Source: Flavobacteriia bacterium (GTDB lineage: Bacteria; Bacteroidota; Bacteroidia; Flavobacteriales_D; Crocinitomicaceae). From it: 64,000 bases of DNA. Shown one piece after another: positions 49,687 to 58,290 of the stretch. The position numbers and the translations under genes are program-made. Positions within the stretch are counted from its first letter, which is position 1. Each line of letters begins with the position of its first letter. The DNA lies in the NCBI GenBank assembly GCA_947446925.1, contig CANFHU010000006.1, positions 62,001 to 126,000 on the forward strand, read 5' to 3'. Under the pieces are notes generated by a model that had not been told where the DNA came from, searched no databases, and was given only the letters and a program-made list of their open reading frames with translations.

Positions 49687-52521
49687 ATGATTAAAATATA
49701 TATTCTCTTAGTCATTGTATCTTGTACTTTTTCTTTAATTACATATTCAAATGTAAGTCCATTTTCTAAAGTTGTCCCTGAAAAAGTTTTGTATTCGGAG
49801 TATTCTACTATTCCAAGTTGGGTCGTTTTTACAAAAGGTAACGAATTAAAATTAGAAGATGTAACTAGTTTTTTAACCAATTATTCTGAAAGTAGTTCTT
49901 TTTTTGCATTGAAATTAATTGATAGTCAGAAAGATGTGCTTGGATTTATTCATAATCGATATCAACAACTAATCAATGGTATTCCCGTAAATTATGCTTA
50001 TTATGTAGTTCATATAAAATCCAATAAAGTGGTTTCTATGAACGGTCAATTATTTGATAATATATGGTTTAGTGAAGTTTTATTAAATGAATATATTGCC
50101 GTACAAAAAGCAATACAGCATATTTCTGCTGAATCTTACATGTGGGAGGATAAACAGGAAGAAAATTTATTGAAGAAACAAACAGGTAATCAAAATGCAA
50201 CCTATTTTCCAAGAGCTGAACTATGTTATTTTGTTGATCCATCGAATTTAAATAAACCAGCAACTAAAGCATATAAAATAGAAGTATATGCATCTTATCC
50301 ATTGTCAAAAAAAAATGTATTTATTGATGTATCTACTGGTGATGTATTATATGTCGAAAATCTTTTACAGTTTAAAGATGTAATAGGTACTGCAAAAACA
50401 GTGTATAGTGGTACACAGACTATAACTACAGATAGTTCAAGTATTGGTTACACATTAAAAGAAGTTGGTAGAGGGAATGGTATTGAAACCTATAATATGA
50501 AAAACTCAACTAATTTTTCTGTAGATTTTATAGATAAAAATAATCTTTGGGACACACTAAATAATCAAAAAGATCAATATGCAGTGGATGCACATTGGGG
50601 AGCAGAAAAAACGTATGATTATTATTTTCAGAAGCATAATCGAAATAGTGTTGATAATAATGGGTTTAAATTAATTAATATGGTTCATTATGGAAATGCT
50701 TATGGAAATGCATATTGGGATGGAAGTCGCATGGTTTTTGGAGATGGAGATAACGTCAATTCTATGAATCCGTTAGTTTCTTTGGATATTATTGGGCATG
50801 AAATTACACATGGAATTACTTCCTTTACTGCAAAATTAATATCACAAAATGAGTCCGGAGCTCTTAATGAATCCTTTAGTGATATTTTTGGTGCAACAAT
50901 TGATTTGTATACACGACCTGATAAAGCAAATTGGAAAGTGGGGGAAGAGGTAAGTTCAGTGTATCGTTCTTTAGAAGAACCAAATGCTACCAAGCAACCA
51001 GATACGTATCAAGGTAATTACTGGCTTCCAATAAATGATGTTGATTTTGGTGGGATTCATTGTAATAATGGCGTGCAAAATTTTTGGTACTATTTGTTAG
51101 TTTCGGGTGGAAACGGTACTAATGATAAAGGAAATAAATATAATGTTGCAGGAATTGGGTTAGATAAAGCGGCAGCAATTGCGTATCGAAATTTAACAGT
51201 TTATTTAACTAGTTTATCCAATTTTCAAGATGCAAGATTTTATTCTATAAAAGCTGCGATTGATTTGTTTGGATCTTGTTCACCTGAAGTAGAATCTGTA
51301 ACAAATGCTTGGTTTGCGGTAGGGGTAGGATCTCCATATCTATCGAAGGTTACAAGTGATTTTATTGCTACGTATGGTAAATCATGTAGAGAATTAAAAG
51401 TTAATTTCACAAACACTAGCAGTAATGCGAAGAGTTATTTTTGGGATTTTGGAGATGGAAATACTACGGATACTCCAAATCCAACGCACACATATACTAA
51501 ACCAGGAACATATACTGTTCAATTAATTGCTAGAGCTTCTAATGCTTGTGGAATTTCAGATTCTATTAGTAAGAAAGATTTGGTAGAGATACATCCTATC
51601 AATCCTAAGCCTATTCAAGTTACGATTTGTCCAGATGATTCAATTATATCTCTGATTTCTGAAATGAAAGGTCCATTAGCATGGTATTCTTCGGATACAT
51701 CACAAACAATTCTTGATACTTCAAATATTTTTACGTTTAATAATCCGAAAAATGATACGAGTTTCTTTCTAGCTAGTTCTAGGATAGTAACCGATAGTAT
51801 TATGTATGTTGGAGAAAAGAATGTAAATACAAATATTGGAAATTATGCTGCAACAGTTCGATATCAAATTTTTGATGTATTTAAACCTTTGGTACTAAAA
51901 TCAGTATTGGTAAATGCATACGCATCTGGAGAAAGGGTAATAGAGTTGCGTGATGCTTCAGGGAATGTGTTACAGTCAAAAAACATTAATATACCATTTG
52001 GAATTCAGCGGGTAGAATTGGGTTTTGAAGTGGATCCTGGAATGGATTATCAACTTGGTTTGAGTGGTACATTAGCTTCACTCGGTAGGTCTGATTCAGG
52101 GGTGAAATACCCTTATGAAATAAAGGATTATATTTCGATTAAAGCTAGTAATGCTTTAAATGCAGGGCTGCAATATTATTATTCTTTTTATGATTGGGAG
52201 ATAGTTTCTGTTGGATGTAACGATACTCGCCAGGAATATCAAGTGAAAATTATACAGGATGCATGTTTGAAAAATGGGTTGAATAATGTAATCCTAAACC
52301 ATGTAAGTATTTTCCCAAATCCGACACAACGATTTGTTAAAATAACAAACCTATCTAATGGCAAATTAATCGTGAAGGATTTATTGGGGAAAGTTATTTT
52401 AGATAAAATTACTGTAAATGGAGACTTAGATCTTGATTTATTTTCGTGGGAAAAAGGTGTCTATTTATTAGAACTTAACACCACGGATGGTGTGGGGGTT
52501 ATTCGTATCATAAAAGAATAA
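49687..52521 (+). CDS. Secreted M4 metalloprotease with PKD domain and T9SS tail
   Basis: A thermolysin-type zinc protease of 944 residues. A signal peptide and FTP/PepSY-type propeptide (to about residue 250) precede the catalytic domain: zinc motif HEITH in SLDIIGHEITHGITSF, the third ligand Glu in NESGALNESFSDIFG, and the later NFWYYLLVSGG region. A PKD domain follows (SYFWDFGDGNTTDTPNPTHT), then an Ig-like domain and a C-terminal T9SS sorting domain (IFPNPTQRFVKI, then WEKGVYLLELN). It is likely secreted as a zymogen to break down external protein. Confidence 0.95.
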   Translation: MIKIYILLVIVSCTFSLITYSNVSPFSKVVPEKVLYSEYSTIPSWVVFTKGNELKLEDVTSFLTNYSESSSFFALKLIDSQKDVLGFIHNRYQQLINGIPVNYAYYVVHIKSNKVVSMNGQLFDNIWFSEVLLNEYIAVQKAIQHISAESYMWEDKQEENLLKKQTGNQNATYFPRAELCYFVDPSNLNKPATKAYKIEVYASYPLSKKNVFIDVSTGDVLYVENLLQFKDVIGTAKTVYSGTQTITTDSSSIGYTLKEVGRGNGIETYNMKNSTNFSVDFIDKNNLWDTLNNQKDQYAVDAHWGAEKTYDYYFQKHNRNSVDNNGFKLINMVHYGNAYGNAYWDGSRMVFGDGDNVNSMNPLVSLDIIGHEITHGITSFTAKLISQNESGALNESFSDIFGATIDLYTRPDKANWKVGEEVSSVYRSLEEPNATKQPDTYQGNYWLPINDVDFGGIHCNNGVQNFWYYLLVSGGNGTNDKGNKYNVAGIGLDKAAAIAYRNLTVYLTSLSNFQDARFYSIKAAIDLFGSCSPEVESVTNAWFAVGVGSPYLSKVTSDFIATYGKSCRELKVNFTNTSSNAKSYFWDFGDGNTTDTPNPTHTYTKPGTYTVQLIARASNACGISDSISKKDLVEIHPINPKPIQVTICPDDSIISLISEMKGPLAWYSSDTSQTILDTSNIFTFNNPKNDTSFFLASSRIVTDSIMYVGEKNVNTNIGNYAATVRYQIFDVFKPLVLKSVLVNAYASGERVIELRDASGNVLQSKNINIPFGIQRVELGFEVDPGMDYQLGLSGTLASLGRSDSGVKYPYEIKDYISIKASNALNAGLQYYYSFYDWEIVSVGCNDTRQEYQVKIIQDACLKNGLNNVILNHVSIFPNPTQRFVKITNLSNGKLIVKDLLGKVILDKITVNGDLDLDLFSWEKGVYLLELNTTDGVGVIRIIKE

Positions 52522-52579
52522 AGTTAAATAATCGAAAAAAAAATAGGTGTTCGTATTTTTATTCGATTAAATTGCATAA

Positions 52580-52595
52580 ATTTACCATGGTAAAT
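52580..52595. promoter_or_regulatory. 16-bp perfect palindrome upstream of the YceI pair
   Basis: ATTTACCATGGTAAAT is a perfect palindrome 26 bp before the first YceI start codon. Its position suits an operator for a dimeric regulator; it overlaps a TAAATTTA sequence near the -7 consensus. Confidence 0.5.
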
Positions 52596-52620
52596 AAAAA
52601 TAACTTAATTAAAATTAAAA

Positions 52621-53199
52621 ATGAAAAAATTAACATTGATTGCAGGTCTTGCATTCGGATTATTTTCTTTTGTTCCAACAGAAGCTACAACTTGGGGGAT
52701 TGACGGTGTACATTCACGTGTAGGTTTTTCTATTAATCATTTAGGAATTAATGATGTATTAGGATACTTTACTAAATATGAGTCTATTATAACTTCTTCA
52801 AAAGAAGATTTCTCGGATGCAGTTTTTGAATTTTCTGCTGAAGCAGCAAGTGTAAGTACTGGATTTGATGGTTTAGATGGACATTTGAAACAACCTGATA
52901 TGTTTGATGTAGTTGCTCATCCAAGATTAACTTTCAAAAGTACTTCGGTAGCTAAAAAAGACGATAAAAATTACGAAGTGAAAGGTGATTTAACACTTCA
53001 TGGTGTAACAAAATCAATTACGTTGAAAGCTGTAAAAAGTGCTGCAATTGTTCATCCAATGACAAAGAAAACAGTTGTTGGATTTAAATTATCTGGTGTA
53101 ATTAACCGTAAAGACTTTAAAGTTGGTGTTGAATTACCTGGAGTTGTTGCTAGTGAAGAAGTTACAATCATTGCTAACACTGAGTTTGCTAAAAACTAA
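52621..53199 (+). CDS. YceI family periplasmic protein (first copy)
   Basis: The 192-residue protein has a signal peptide (MKKLTLIAGLAFGLFSFVPT) and a YceI lipocalin-like barrel: WGIDGVHSRVGFSINHLGI, then GLDGHLKQPDMFDVVAHPRL and DLTLHGVTKSITL, VNRKDF near the end. YceI proteins bind polyisoprenoid-type lipids. The next gene encodes a second YceI protein after a 1-bp gap, and a palindrome lies upstream. Confidence 0.93.
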   Translation: MKKLTLIAGLAFGLFSFVPTEATTWGIDGVHSRVGFSINHLGINDVLGYFTKYESIITSSKEDFSDAVFEFSAEAASVSTGFDGLDGHLKQPDMFDVVAHPRLTFKSTSVAKKDDKNYEVKGDLTLHGVTKSITLKAVKSAAIVHPMTKKTVVGFKLSGVINRKDFKVGVELPGVVASEEVTIIANTEFAKN

Positions 53200-53200
53200 T

Positions 53201-53737
53201 ATGAAACATATTACTATGTATGTTGCGACGCTGTCCATTCTATGGATGGCGTTTGCTTTTTTACCACAAGAGAAACTTGGGTGGAAAATAGATAAAAAAT
53301 ACAATGTTCATTTTTCTAGTCCTTCGGTAGGAGGGGTGTTTACTGTTTTTAAAGGAGAAGTAGTATTTGATAAAAATGATTTAAATACTGCTTCGTTTAA
53401 ATTAACAATTGATCCAACCTCTGTAAATACTGGAAATGCGATGCAGAATGGGCATATTCAACAAAAAGACTGGTTGGACTCAAAGAAATATAGCTCTATA
53501 GATTTTGTTTCCACTAGTTTCCTCAAAGATGGAGAGAAATATACCGTATTTGGTGATTTGACGCTACATGGAGTGAGGAAATCGATAAAAGTACCATTTA
53601 CTTATATTGAGGAGAAAAAGAAATCAAAAGTCTTGGCGGCTTTCTCGTTTAATCGATTTGATTATGGGGTGGGTAGTCCGAATGATGGAGTAGATTCTAT
53701 ATTGAATATAGATGTGGTAATGCCATTAAAAAGATGA
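53201..53737 (+). CDS. YceI family protein (second copy)
   Basis: From the ATG at 53201 (178 residues) the protein has an N-terminal hydrophobic leader (MYVATLSILWMAFAFLP), the YceI barrel with GWKIDKKYNVHFSSPSVGGV, QNGHIQQKDWLDSKKYSSID and DLTLHGVRKSIKVPF, and a basic final stretch. The start is 1 bp after the first copy's stop, so they are co-expressed. The two share the DLTLHGV core but little else, so they may bind different ligands. The frame is open further upstream but overlaps the first gene and is rejected. A strong terminator follows. Confidence 0.88.
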   Translation: MKHITMYVATLSILWMAFAFLPQEKLGWKIDKKYNVHFSSPSVGGVFTVFKGEVVFDKNDLNTASFKLTIDPTSVNTGNAMQNGHIQQKDWLDSKKYSSIDFVSTSFLKDGEKYTVFGDLTLHGVRKSIKVPFTYIEEKKKSKVLAAFSFNRFDYGVGSPNDGVDSILNIDVVMPLKR

Positions 53738-53771
53738 AAAAAAAATGGGGTTAATTAACCCCATTTTTTTT
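53738..53771. terminator. Bidirectional terminator after the YceI pair
   Basis: An almost symmetric sequence with ATGGGG / CCCCAT around TTAATTAA, framed by A and T tracts; it lies between convergent genes (YceI ends 53737, the minus-strand synthase ends 53775). Confidence 0.85.
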
Positions 53772-53774
53772 GTT

Positions 53775-55043
53775 TTATTTTTTGTCTATTTCAACAGACG
53801 CTAATTCATCGGATTTATATTCTCCTGAATCAAGTTTAGATTTTAATTTTTTGAATGTTTCCAATGTGTAATTTACATCTTCCAAGGTATGAGCAGCTGT
53901 AGGGATAATACGCAGCATAATTACATCTTTTGGTACAACTGGATAAATTACAATCGAACAAAAGATATTGTAGTTTTCTCTTAAATCATACGTTAAGTTT
54001 GTAGCTTCTGCTAACGAACCCTTCATAAATACTGGAGTTACAGGAGAATTAGTTGCTCCAATATCAAATCCTGCCTCTTTAAATCCAGTTTGTAATGCGT
54101 TTGTGATTTCCCATAATTTATTTTTCAATTCTGGACGTGTACGCAATAATTCTAAACGTTTACGCGCACCAATTGTAATTGTCATTGGCAACGCTTTCGC
54201 GAACATTTGCGAACGCATATTATAACGAAGGTATTCAATAATACTCTCATCACCACAAATAAATCCGCCTATAGAAGACATGGATTTTGCAAACGTACCA
54301 AATAAAACATCAATTTCATTTTGTACGCCTTGCGCTTCTCCGGCACCTTGTCCTGTTTCGCCAAGAGTTCCAAATCCATGTGCATCATCCACAAATAAAC
54401 GGAAATTGTATTTTCCAGACTTTCTAAATTCTACAATTTCTTTTAATTTTCCTTGATCTCCAGCCATACCGAAAACTCCTTCGGTAATCACCAAGATTCC
54501 TCCTCCAGTTTGTTCTGCTAAACGAGTTGCATTGCGCATTTGTTTATCAAAACTTTCCATGTCATTGTGTTGGAACACAAAACGTTTTCCTGAGTGTAAA
54601 CGCATTCCATCTAAAATACATGCATGCGATTCACTATCGTAAACAATAATATCAGAACGATCTACTAATGAATCAATTGCGGAAACCATACCTTGATAAC
54701 CAAAATTCAAAAGGATACAATCTTCTTTTTGCATGAAATCCGCTAGTTCATTTTCTAACTTTTCGTGCTCTGCTGTTTGACCAGTCATCATACGTGCACC
54801 CATCGGATATGCTAATCCATATTGTTTCGCTGCATTTGCATCTGCTTCACGAACTTCTGGATGATTTGCTAAACCTAAATAGTTATTCAATGACCAGATT
54901 AAACATTCTTTCCCTCTAAAAAGCATTTTGTTACCCAATTCACCTTCTAATTTTGGGAAAGTGAAATAACCATGAACCCCTTTTGAATATTGTCCAATAG
55001 GACCTCTATTTTTTTTGATTTTGTCAAATATGTCTTGTGCCAT
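53775..55043 (-). CDS. PLP-dependent alpha-oxoamine synthase (possible SPT or sulfonolipid enzyme)
   Basis: A 422-residue PLP enzyme of the alpha-oxoamine synthase family (KBL, BioF, serine palmitoyltransferase). Family motifs are SLNNYLGLANHPEV, NFGYQGMVSAIDSLVDRSD, ITEGVFGMAGDQG, FVDDAHGFGTLGETG (PLP pyridine-binding Asp) and the lysine motif GTFAKSMSSIGGF. Relatives in Bacteroidota include sphingolipid serine palmitoyltransferase and the cysteate fatty-acyl transferase of capnine sulfonolipids; the N-terminal GPIGQYSKGVHGYFTF region looks more like these than like biotin BioF. Substrate cannot be set from sequence. No biotin genes are nearby. Confidence 0.85.
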   Translation of the reverse strand: MAQDIFDKIKKNRGPIGQYSKGVHGYFTFPKLEGELGNKMLFRGKECLIWSLNNYLGLANHPEVREADANAAKQYGLAYPMGARMMTGQTAEHEKLENELADFMQKEDCILLNFGYQGMVSAIDSLVDRSDIIVYDSESHACILDGMRLHSGKRFVFQHNDMESFDKQMRNATRLAEQTGGGILVITEGVFGMAGDQGKLKEIVEFRKSGKYNFRLFVDDAHGFGTLGETGQGAGEAQGVQNEIDVLFGTFAKSMSSIGGFICGDESIIEYLRYNMRSQMFAKALPMTITIGARKRLELLRTRPELKNKLWEITNALQTGFKEAGFDIGATNSPVTPVFMKGSLAEATNLTYDLRENYNIFCSIVIYPVVPKDVIMLRIIPTAAHTLEDVNYTLETFKKLKSKLDSGEYKSDELASVEIDKK

Positions 55044-55212
55044 AATTGCAGTGTTTACTAAGTATAAAACAAATGTTAATTGATGCGAATTTAGTGAGTT
55101 TTTGGGTTGTTTTTTCGCACTAGTTTTCTTTTTATTAACAGCTTTGGTTCATAAAAAAGGATATTCTAGGTGACTATTAAAATGCTAGTGTATCTAGCTA
55201 CAAGGATTTATT

Positions 55213-55220
55213 TATATTTG
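55213..55220 (+). promoter_or_regulatory. Candidate -7 box of ychF
   Basis: TATATTTG matches TAnnTTTG, 16 bp before the ychF start; the 193-bp spacer contains no other gene. Confidence 0.5.
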
Positions 55221-55236
55221 CACAAAAAAATTACTA

Positions 55237-56334
55237 ATGGCTTTAAAATGTGGAATTGTTGGGTTACCAAATGTTGGGAAATCCACCTTGTTTAATTGTT
55301 TGTCTAACGCAAAAGCGCAGTCTGCAAACTTTCCTTTTTGTACAATTGAACCGAATGTAGGAACAATTTCAGTTCCAGATCCACGTTTAGAAGTCTTGGA
55401 GACAATTGTTAATCCTGAAAGAGTTGTTCCAACTACCATGGAGATAGTGGATATTGCTGGATTAGTAAAAGGTGCCTCAAAAGGAGAGGGTTTAGGAAAC
55501 CAATTTCTTGCAAATATTCGTGAAACAGATGCAATCATTCACGTTTTACGTTGTTTTGACGACGGGAATATTATACATGTGGATGGAAGTGTTAATCCAA
55601 TCAGAGACAAAGAGGTGATTGATATTGAATTACAGTTAAAAGATTTTGAAACGATCGAAAAACGAATTCTAGCACTTTCAAAAAGTTTAAAGACTGGGGA
55701 TAAAGATATTCTTAAAGAAAACGAAATAGCTTACCGCGTAAAAGATCATTTAGAAAAAGGACTTTCTGTTCGTTCCATGGAATTTGATGAAAAAGAAATT
55801 GAGTTTGTCCATAAATTTCAATTGATTACTTCAAAACCAGTTTTATATCTATGTAATGTAGATGAATCTTCTGTGAAAACGGGTAATAAATACGTGGATC
55901 AAGTAAGAGAAAACGTGAAAGCAGAAAACGCTGAAGTATTAGTGATTGGTGCGAAAATTGAAGCGGATATTACGGAATTAGAAACGTATGATGAGCGTCA
56001 AATGTTTCTTGAAGAATTAGGGTTAGAAGAGCCAGGTGTAAATAGATTAATCCGTTCGGCTTATTCCCTGTTAAATCTACAAACTTATTTTACTTGTGGT
56101 GTAAAAGAGGTTAGAGCTTGGACTATTACAAAAGGGATGACCGCACCTCAAGCAGCAAGTGTAATTCATACCGATTTTGAAAAAGGCTTCATTCGTGCAG
56201 AAGTCATGAAATATGTAGATTATACAACATTGAAATCTGAAGCAGCGGTTAAAGATGCCGGTAAATTTAAAGTCGAAGGAAAAGAATATGTTGTGGAGGA
56301 TGGTGACATTATGCATTTTAGATTTAATGTTTAA
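55237..56334 (+). CDS. ychF: GTPase/ATPase YchF (OLA1 family)
   Basis: YchF is a ribosome-associated P-loop NTPase of the Obg-related group that prefers ATP. The 365-residue length is standard. G1 is GLPNVGKSTLFN, G3 is DIAGLVKGASKGEG, and the nucleotide-specificity region reads LCNVDE instead of NKxD, which fits ATP preference. A C-terminal TGS domain ends in YVVEDGDIMHFRFNV. It stands alone, with two hairpins after it. Confidence 0.97.
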   Translation: MALKCGIVGLPNVGKSTLFNCLSNAKAQSANFPFCTIEPNVGTISVPDPRLEVLETIVNPERVVPTTMEIVDIAGLVKGASKGEGLGNQFLANIRETDAIIHVLRCFDDGNIIHVDGSVNPIRDKEVIDIELQLKDFETIEKRILALSKSLKTGDKDILKENEIAYRVKDHLEKGLSVRSMEFDEKEIEFVHKFQLITSKPVLYLCNVDESSVKTGNKYVDQVRENVKAENAEVLVIGAKIEADITELETYDERQMFLEELGLEEPGVNRLIRSAYSLLNLQTYFTCGVKEVRAWTITKGMTAPQAASVIHTDFEKGFIRAEVMKYVDYTTLKSEAAVKDAGKFKVEGKEYVVEDGDIMHFRFNV

Positions 56335-56335
56335 A

Positions 56336-56385
56336 TTTTTTTATTTGTAGAGATATGGTATGCCATATCTCTACAAATAAAAAAA
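56336..56385. repeat. Perfect 23-bp-arm palindromic repeat (GTAGAGATATGG type)
   Basis: Two perfect 23-bp arms with a TATG loop: left arm 56336-56358 ends GTAGAGATATGG, right arm 56363-56385 begins CCATATCTCTAC. This looks like the dispersed GTAGAGAC-type palindromic repeats scattered between genes in many Bacteroidota and cyanobacteria, inserted at the ychF 3' end. It could also end transcription. Confidence 0.8.
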
Positions 56386-56391
56386 AGTACA

Positions 56392-56431
56392 AAAAAATCC
56401 CGAATCAAAAAAAAATGATTCGGGATTTTTT
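56392..56431 (+). terminator. Terminator downstream of ychF
   Basis: AAAAAATCCCGAATCA pairs perfectly with TGATTCGGGATTTTTT around eight A residues. It can terminate in either direction but is best placed for ychF. Confidence 0.85.
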
Positions 56432-56556
56432 ATTGAATGAATTATAAGTTAGATTTTTTGAGGTAGATAAAAAATTAAATTCCGGAGTGTACAAAAGTAT
56501 ATGACGGATTTAATTTTGAAATCGAACGAAGAAAAAGCAGCTTATAATTTGTTCAA

Positions 56557-56778
56557 TTAATATTCATCTTCATTGAAAAGAAAATCATCTTTAGAAGGGT
56601 AGTCAGGCCAAATTTCTTCAATACTTTCGTATACATCGCCTTCATCTTCTAAATCTTGTAAGTTCTCAACAACTTCTAATGGTGCTCCATGACGAATTGC
56701 AAAATCGATTAATTCGTCTTTAGATGCTGGCCAAGGTGCATCTTCTAAGTAGGATGCTAATTCTAATGTCCAATACAT
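56557..56778 (-). CDS. DUF2795 family small protein
   Basis: The 73-residue protein reads MYWTLELASYLEDAPWPASK and DELIDFAIRHGAPLEVVENL, the DUF2795 pattern of a compact helical domain, with an acidic C-terminal half (YPSKDDFLFNEDEY). DUF2795 members are found across bacteria without a settled function. It stands alone between ychF and the cobalamin adenosyltransferase gene. Confidence 0.9.
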   Translation of the reverse strand: MYWTLELASYLEDAPWPASKDELIDFAIRHGAPLEVVENLQDLEDEGDVYESIEEIWPDYPSKDDFLFNEDEY

Positions 56779-56926
56779 AATATACTAGTTTATTAAGTTT
56801 TGTTTTTTGCACAAAAGTAATTTTATTTTGATAACATTATAATTTTTAATTATAATCTATTTGTTAATTTTTAAACAATTTTGAATGGATATCAAAATAA
56901 AACACAGTAAATATTTTTATATTTGA

Positions 56927-57475
56927 TTAATACCTTGGTTTCCAAGGTGATTCATTTGCGTTTAACTCTTGAGATAACTTTCTAGAAAGTACGAACAAAT
57001 AATCGCTTAATCGATTTAGATATTTTAGAATAACTGGATCTACAACACTAACTTCGTTTAAGTTATCTGTAATTCTTTCCGCACGTCTACATACGCATCT
57101 AGCAATATGACAATAGGAAACAGTTGAATGTCCTCCAGGTAATACAAATGATTTCATTTCAGGTAAATTTGTATCCATTTCATCCATGCAATTTTCAAGA
57201 AATACGACATCACTTTCCGATAATTCAGGAAGTGTCATGGTGTTTGTCTCAGGATCTGCAGCAAGTAACGAACCAATTGTAAATAATCGATCTTGAATTT
57301 CAAGAATTTGGTGGATATATAAAGAGTTTATTTCTTGGTCTCTTATTAAACCTAGATGTGCATTTAACTCATCGATTGTACCATAGGATTCAATACGTAA
57401 TGCATGTTTAGGGACACGTGTCCCTCCAATTAACTGGGTAGTTCCGGTGTCTCCTTTTTTAGTGTATATTTTCAT
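56927..57475 (-). CDS. Cob(I)alamin adenosyltransferase (PduO-type)
   Basis: Transfers adenosyl from ATP to cob(I)alamin to give adenosylcobalamin. The 182-residue protein has the PduO-type N-terminal motif KIYTKKGDTGTTQLIGGTRV, followed by RIESYGTIDELNAHLGLI and the later RCVCRRAERI, all known ATP and cobalamin contacts. No B12 riboswitch is visible upstream. It follows the methyltransferase gene after 7 bp on the minus strand, but a functional tie is unclear. Confidence 0.95.
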   Translation of the reverse strand: MKIYTKKGDTGTTQLIGGTRVPKHALRIESYGTIDELNAHLGLIRDQEINSLYIHQILEIQDRLFTIGSLLAADPETNTMTLPELSESDVVFLENCMDEMDTNLPEMKSFVLPGGHSTVSYCHIARCVCRRAERITDNLNEVSVVDPVILKYLNRLSDYLFVLSRKLSQELNANESPWKPRY

Positions 57476-57482
57476 AATTAGT

Positions 57483-58262
57483 TTATAGACTTGTTAATAC
57501 GTTTTTTAATTTTATAATAAAGTGTTCTTTTTCTTTTCCAGATTTCTTCATAATAATTCCCATTTTAAATAAATCTAATGTCAAATGAAAATCTTTGCTT
57601 GCAATTATTGTTTTCCATGCTTCAAACATATCTTTACTCCAACGAATGTCATCTAGTACAAAAATAGTATCATCATGACTATAATTTCCTAACATGTTCA
57701 AATACTTTAACAATGATTCGCCACGATGATCTCCGTCAATATAAATTAGGTCAAATTTTTGAGGTTCTAAATTTTTGATGAAATCTTCAAATTTGGATTG
57801 CACAAAAAGAAGGTTGTCGTGTGTAAGGTTTTGTTTCGCAATGTTTTGTGTTTCAATGCAACCATCAACACTAACAATTTTCGCATTCGGATTTCCTTCA
57901 TGTAAGAAAAAAGTTCCAACTCCGAGGTTTGTACCAAGTTCTAATACGGATTTTGGATGGTAGTAATTAGTTAACTTATAGAGTAATTGTGCATACGTCC
58001 TTTTACAACTAGCATTTTTATAAATAGCTGAAATTGTGCGAATTTCCCCCATTTTTTTGGATCCTGCTCCAAAATCGGTTGTCTTAACTTTTGTAAGGCT
58101 GGAGGATAAACGTTGTGTAAATTGTTTCGTTTTGTTTTTAAATGCTTGAGGTATCTTAGTTTTTAGGCAAGAATCAACAAAATTATACACAAAAGGGGAG
58201 TGTATTTGGTGTCTTCCTTGGGCTTTTCGAATGTAATTAATATATTCGCGTATCAAATGCAT
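57483..58262 (-). CDS. Class I SAM-dependent methyltransferase
   Basis: The 259-residue protein has a Rossmann-like SAM domain: motif I VLELGTNLGVGTFFLHEG, motif II IVSVDGCIETQNIAKQNL, and FDLIYIDGDHRGESLLKYLN with FVLDDIRWSKDMFEAW. This resembles O-methyltransferase-like enzymes of the Methyltransf_24 type. Substrate unknown. Its start and that of the DUF4301 gene face each other, only about 28 bp apart. It leads the adenosyltransferase gene with a 7-bp gap. Confidence 0.85.
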   Translation of the reverse strand: MHLIREYINYIRKAQGRHQIHSPFVYNFVDSCLKTKIPQAFKNKTKQFTQRLSSSLTKVKTTDFGAGSKKMGEIRTISAIYKNASCKRTYAQLLYKLTNYYHPKSVLELGTNLGVGTFFLHEGNPNAKIVSVDGCIETQNIAKQNLTHDNLLFVQSKFEDFIKNLEPQKFDLIYIDGDHRGESLLKYLNMLGNYSHDDTIFVLDDIRWSKDMFEAWKTIIASKDFHLTLDLFKMGIIMKKSGKEKEHFIIKLKNVLTSL

Positions 58263-58290
58263 AGTGCAAATTAATAAAAATGATCGTAGA

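Noticed and set aside
53123-53200. 26-codon extension of the second YceI gene into the first
   Set aside because: The added residues do not form a signal peptide, while the ATG at 53201 gives a proper leader.
56500-56559. 20-codon frame starting ATGACGGATTTAATT
   Set aside because: Too short and without conservation evidence; the region lies between a terminator and a convergent gene.
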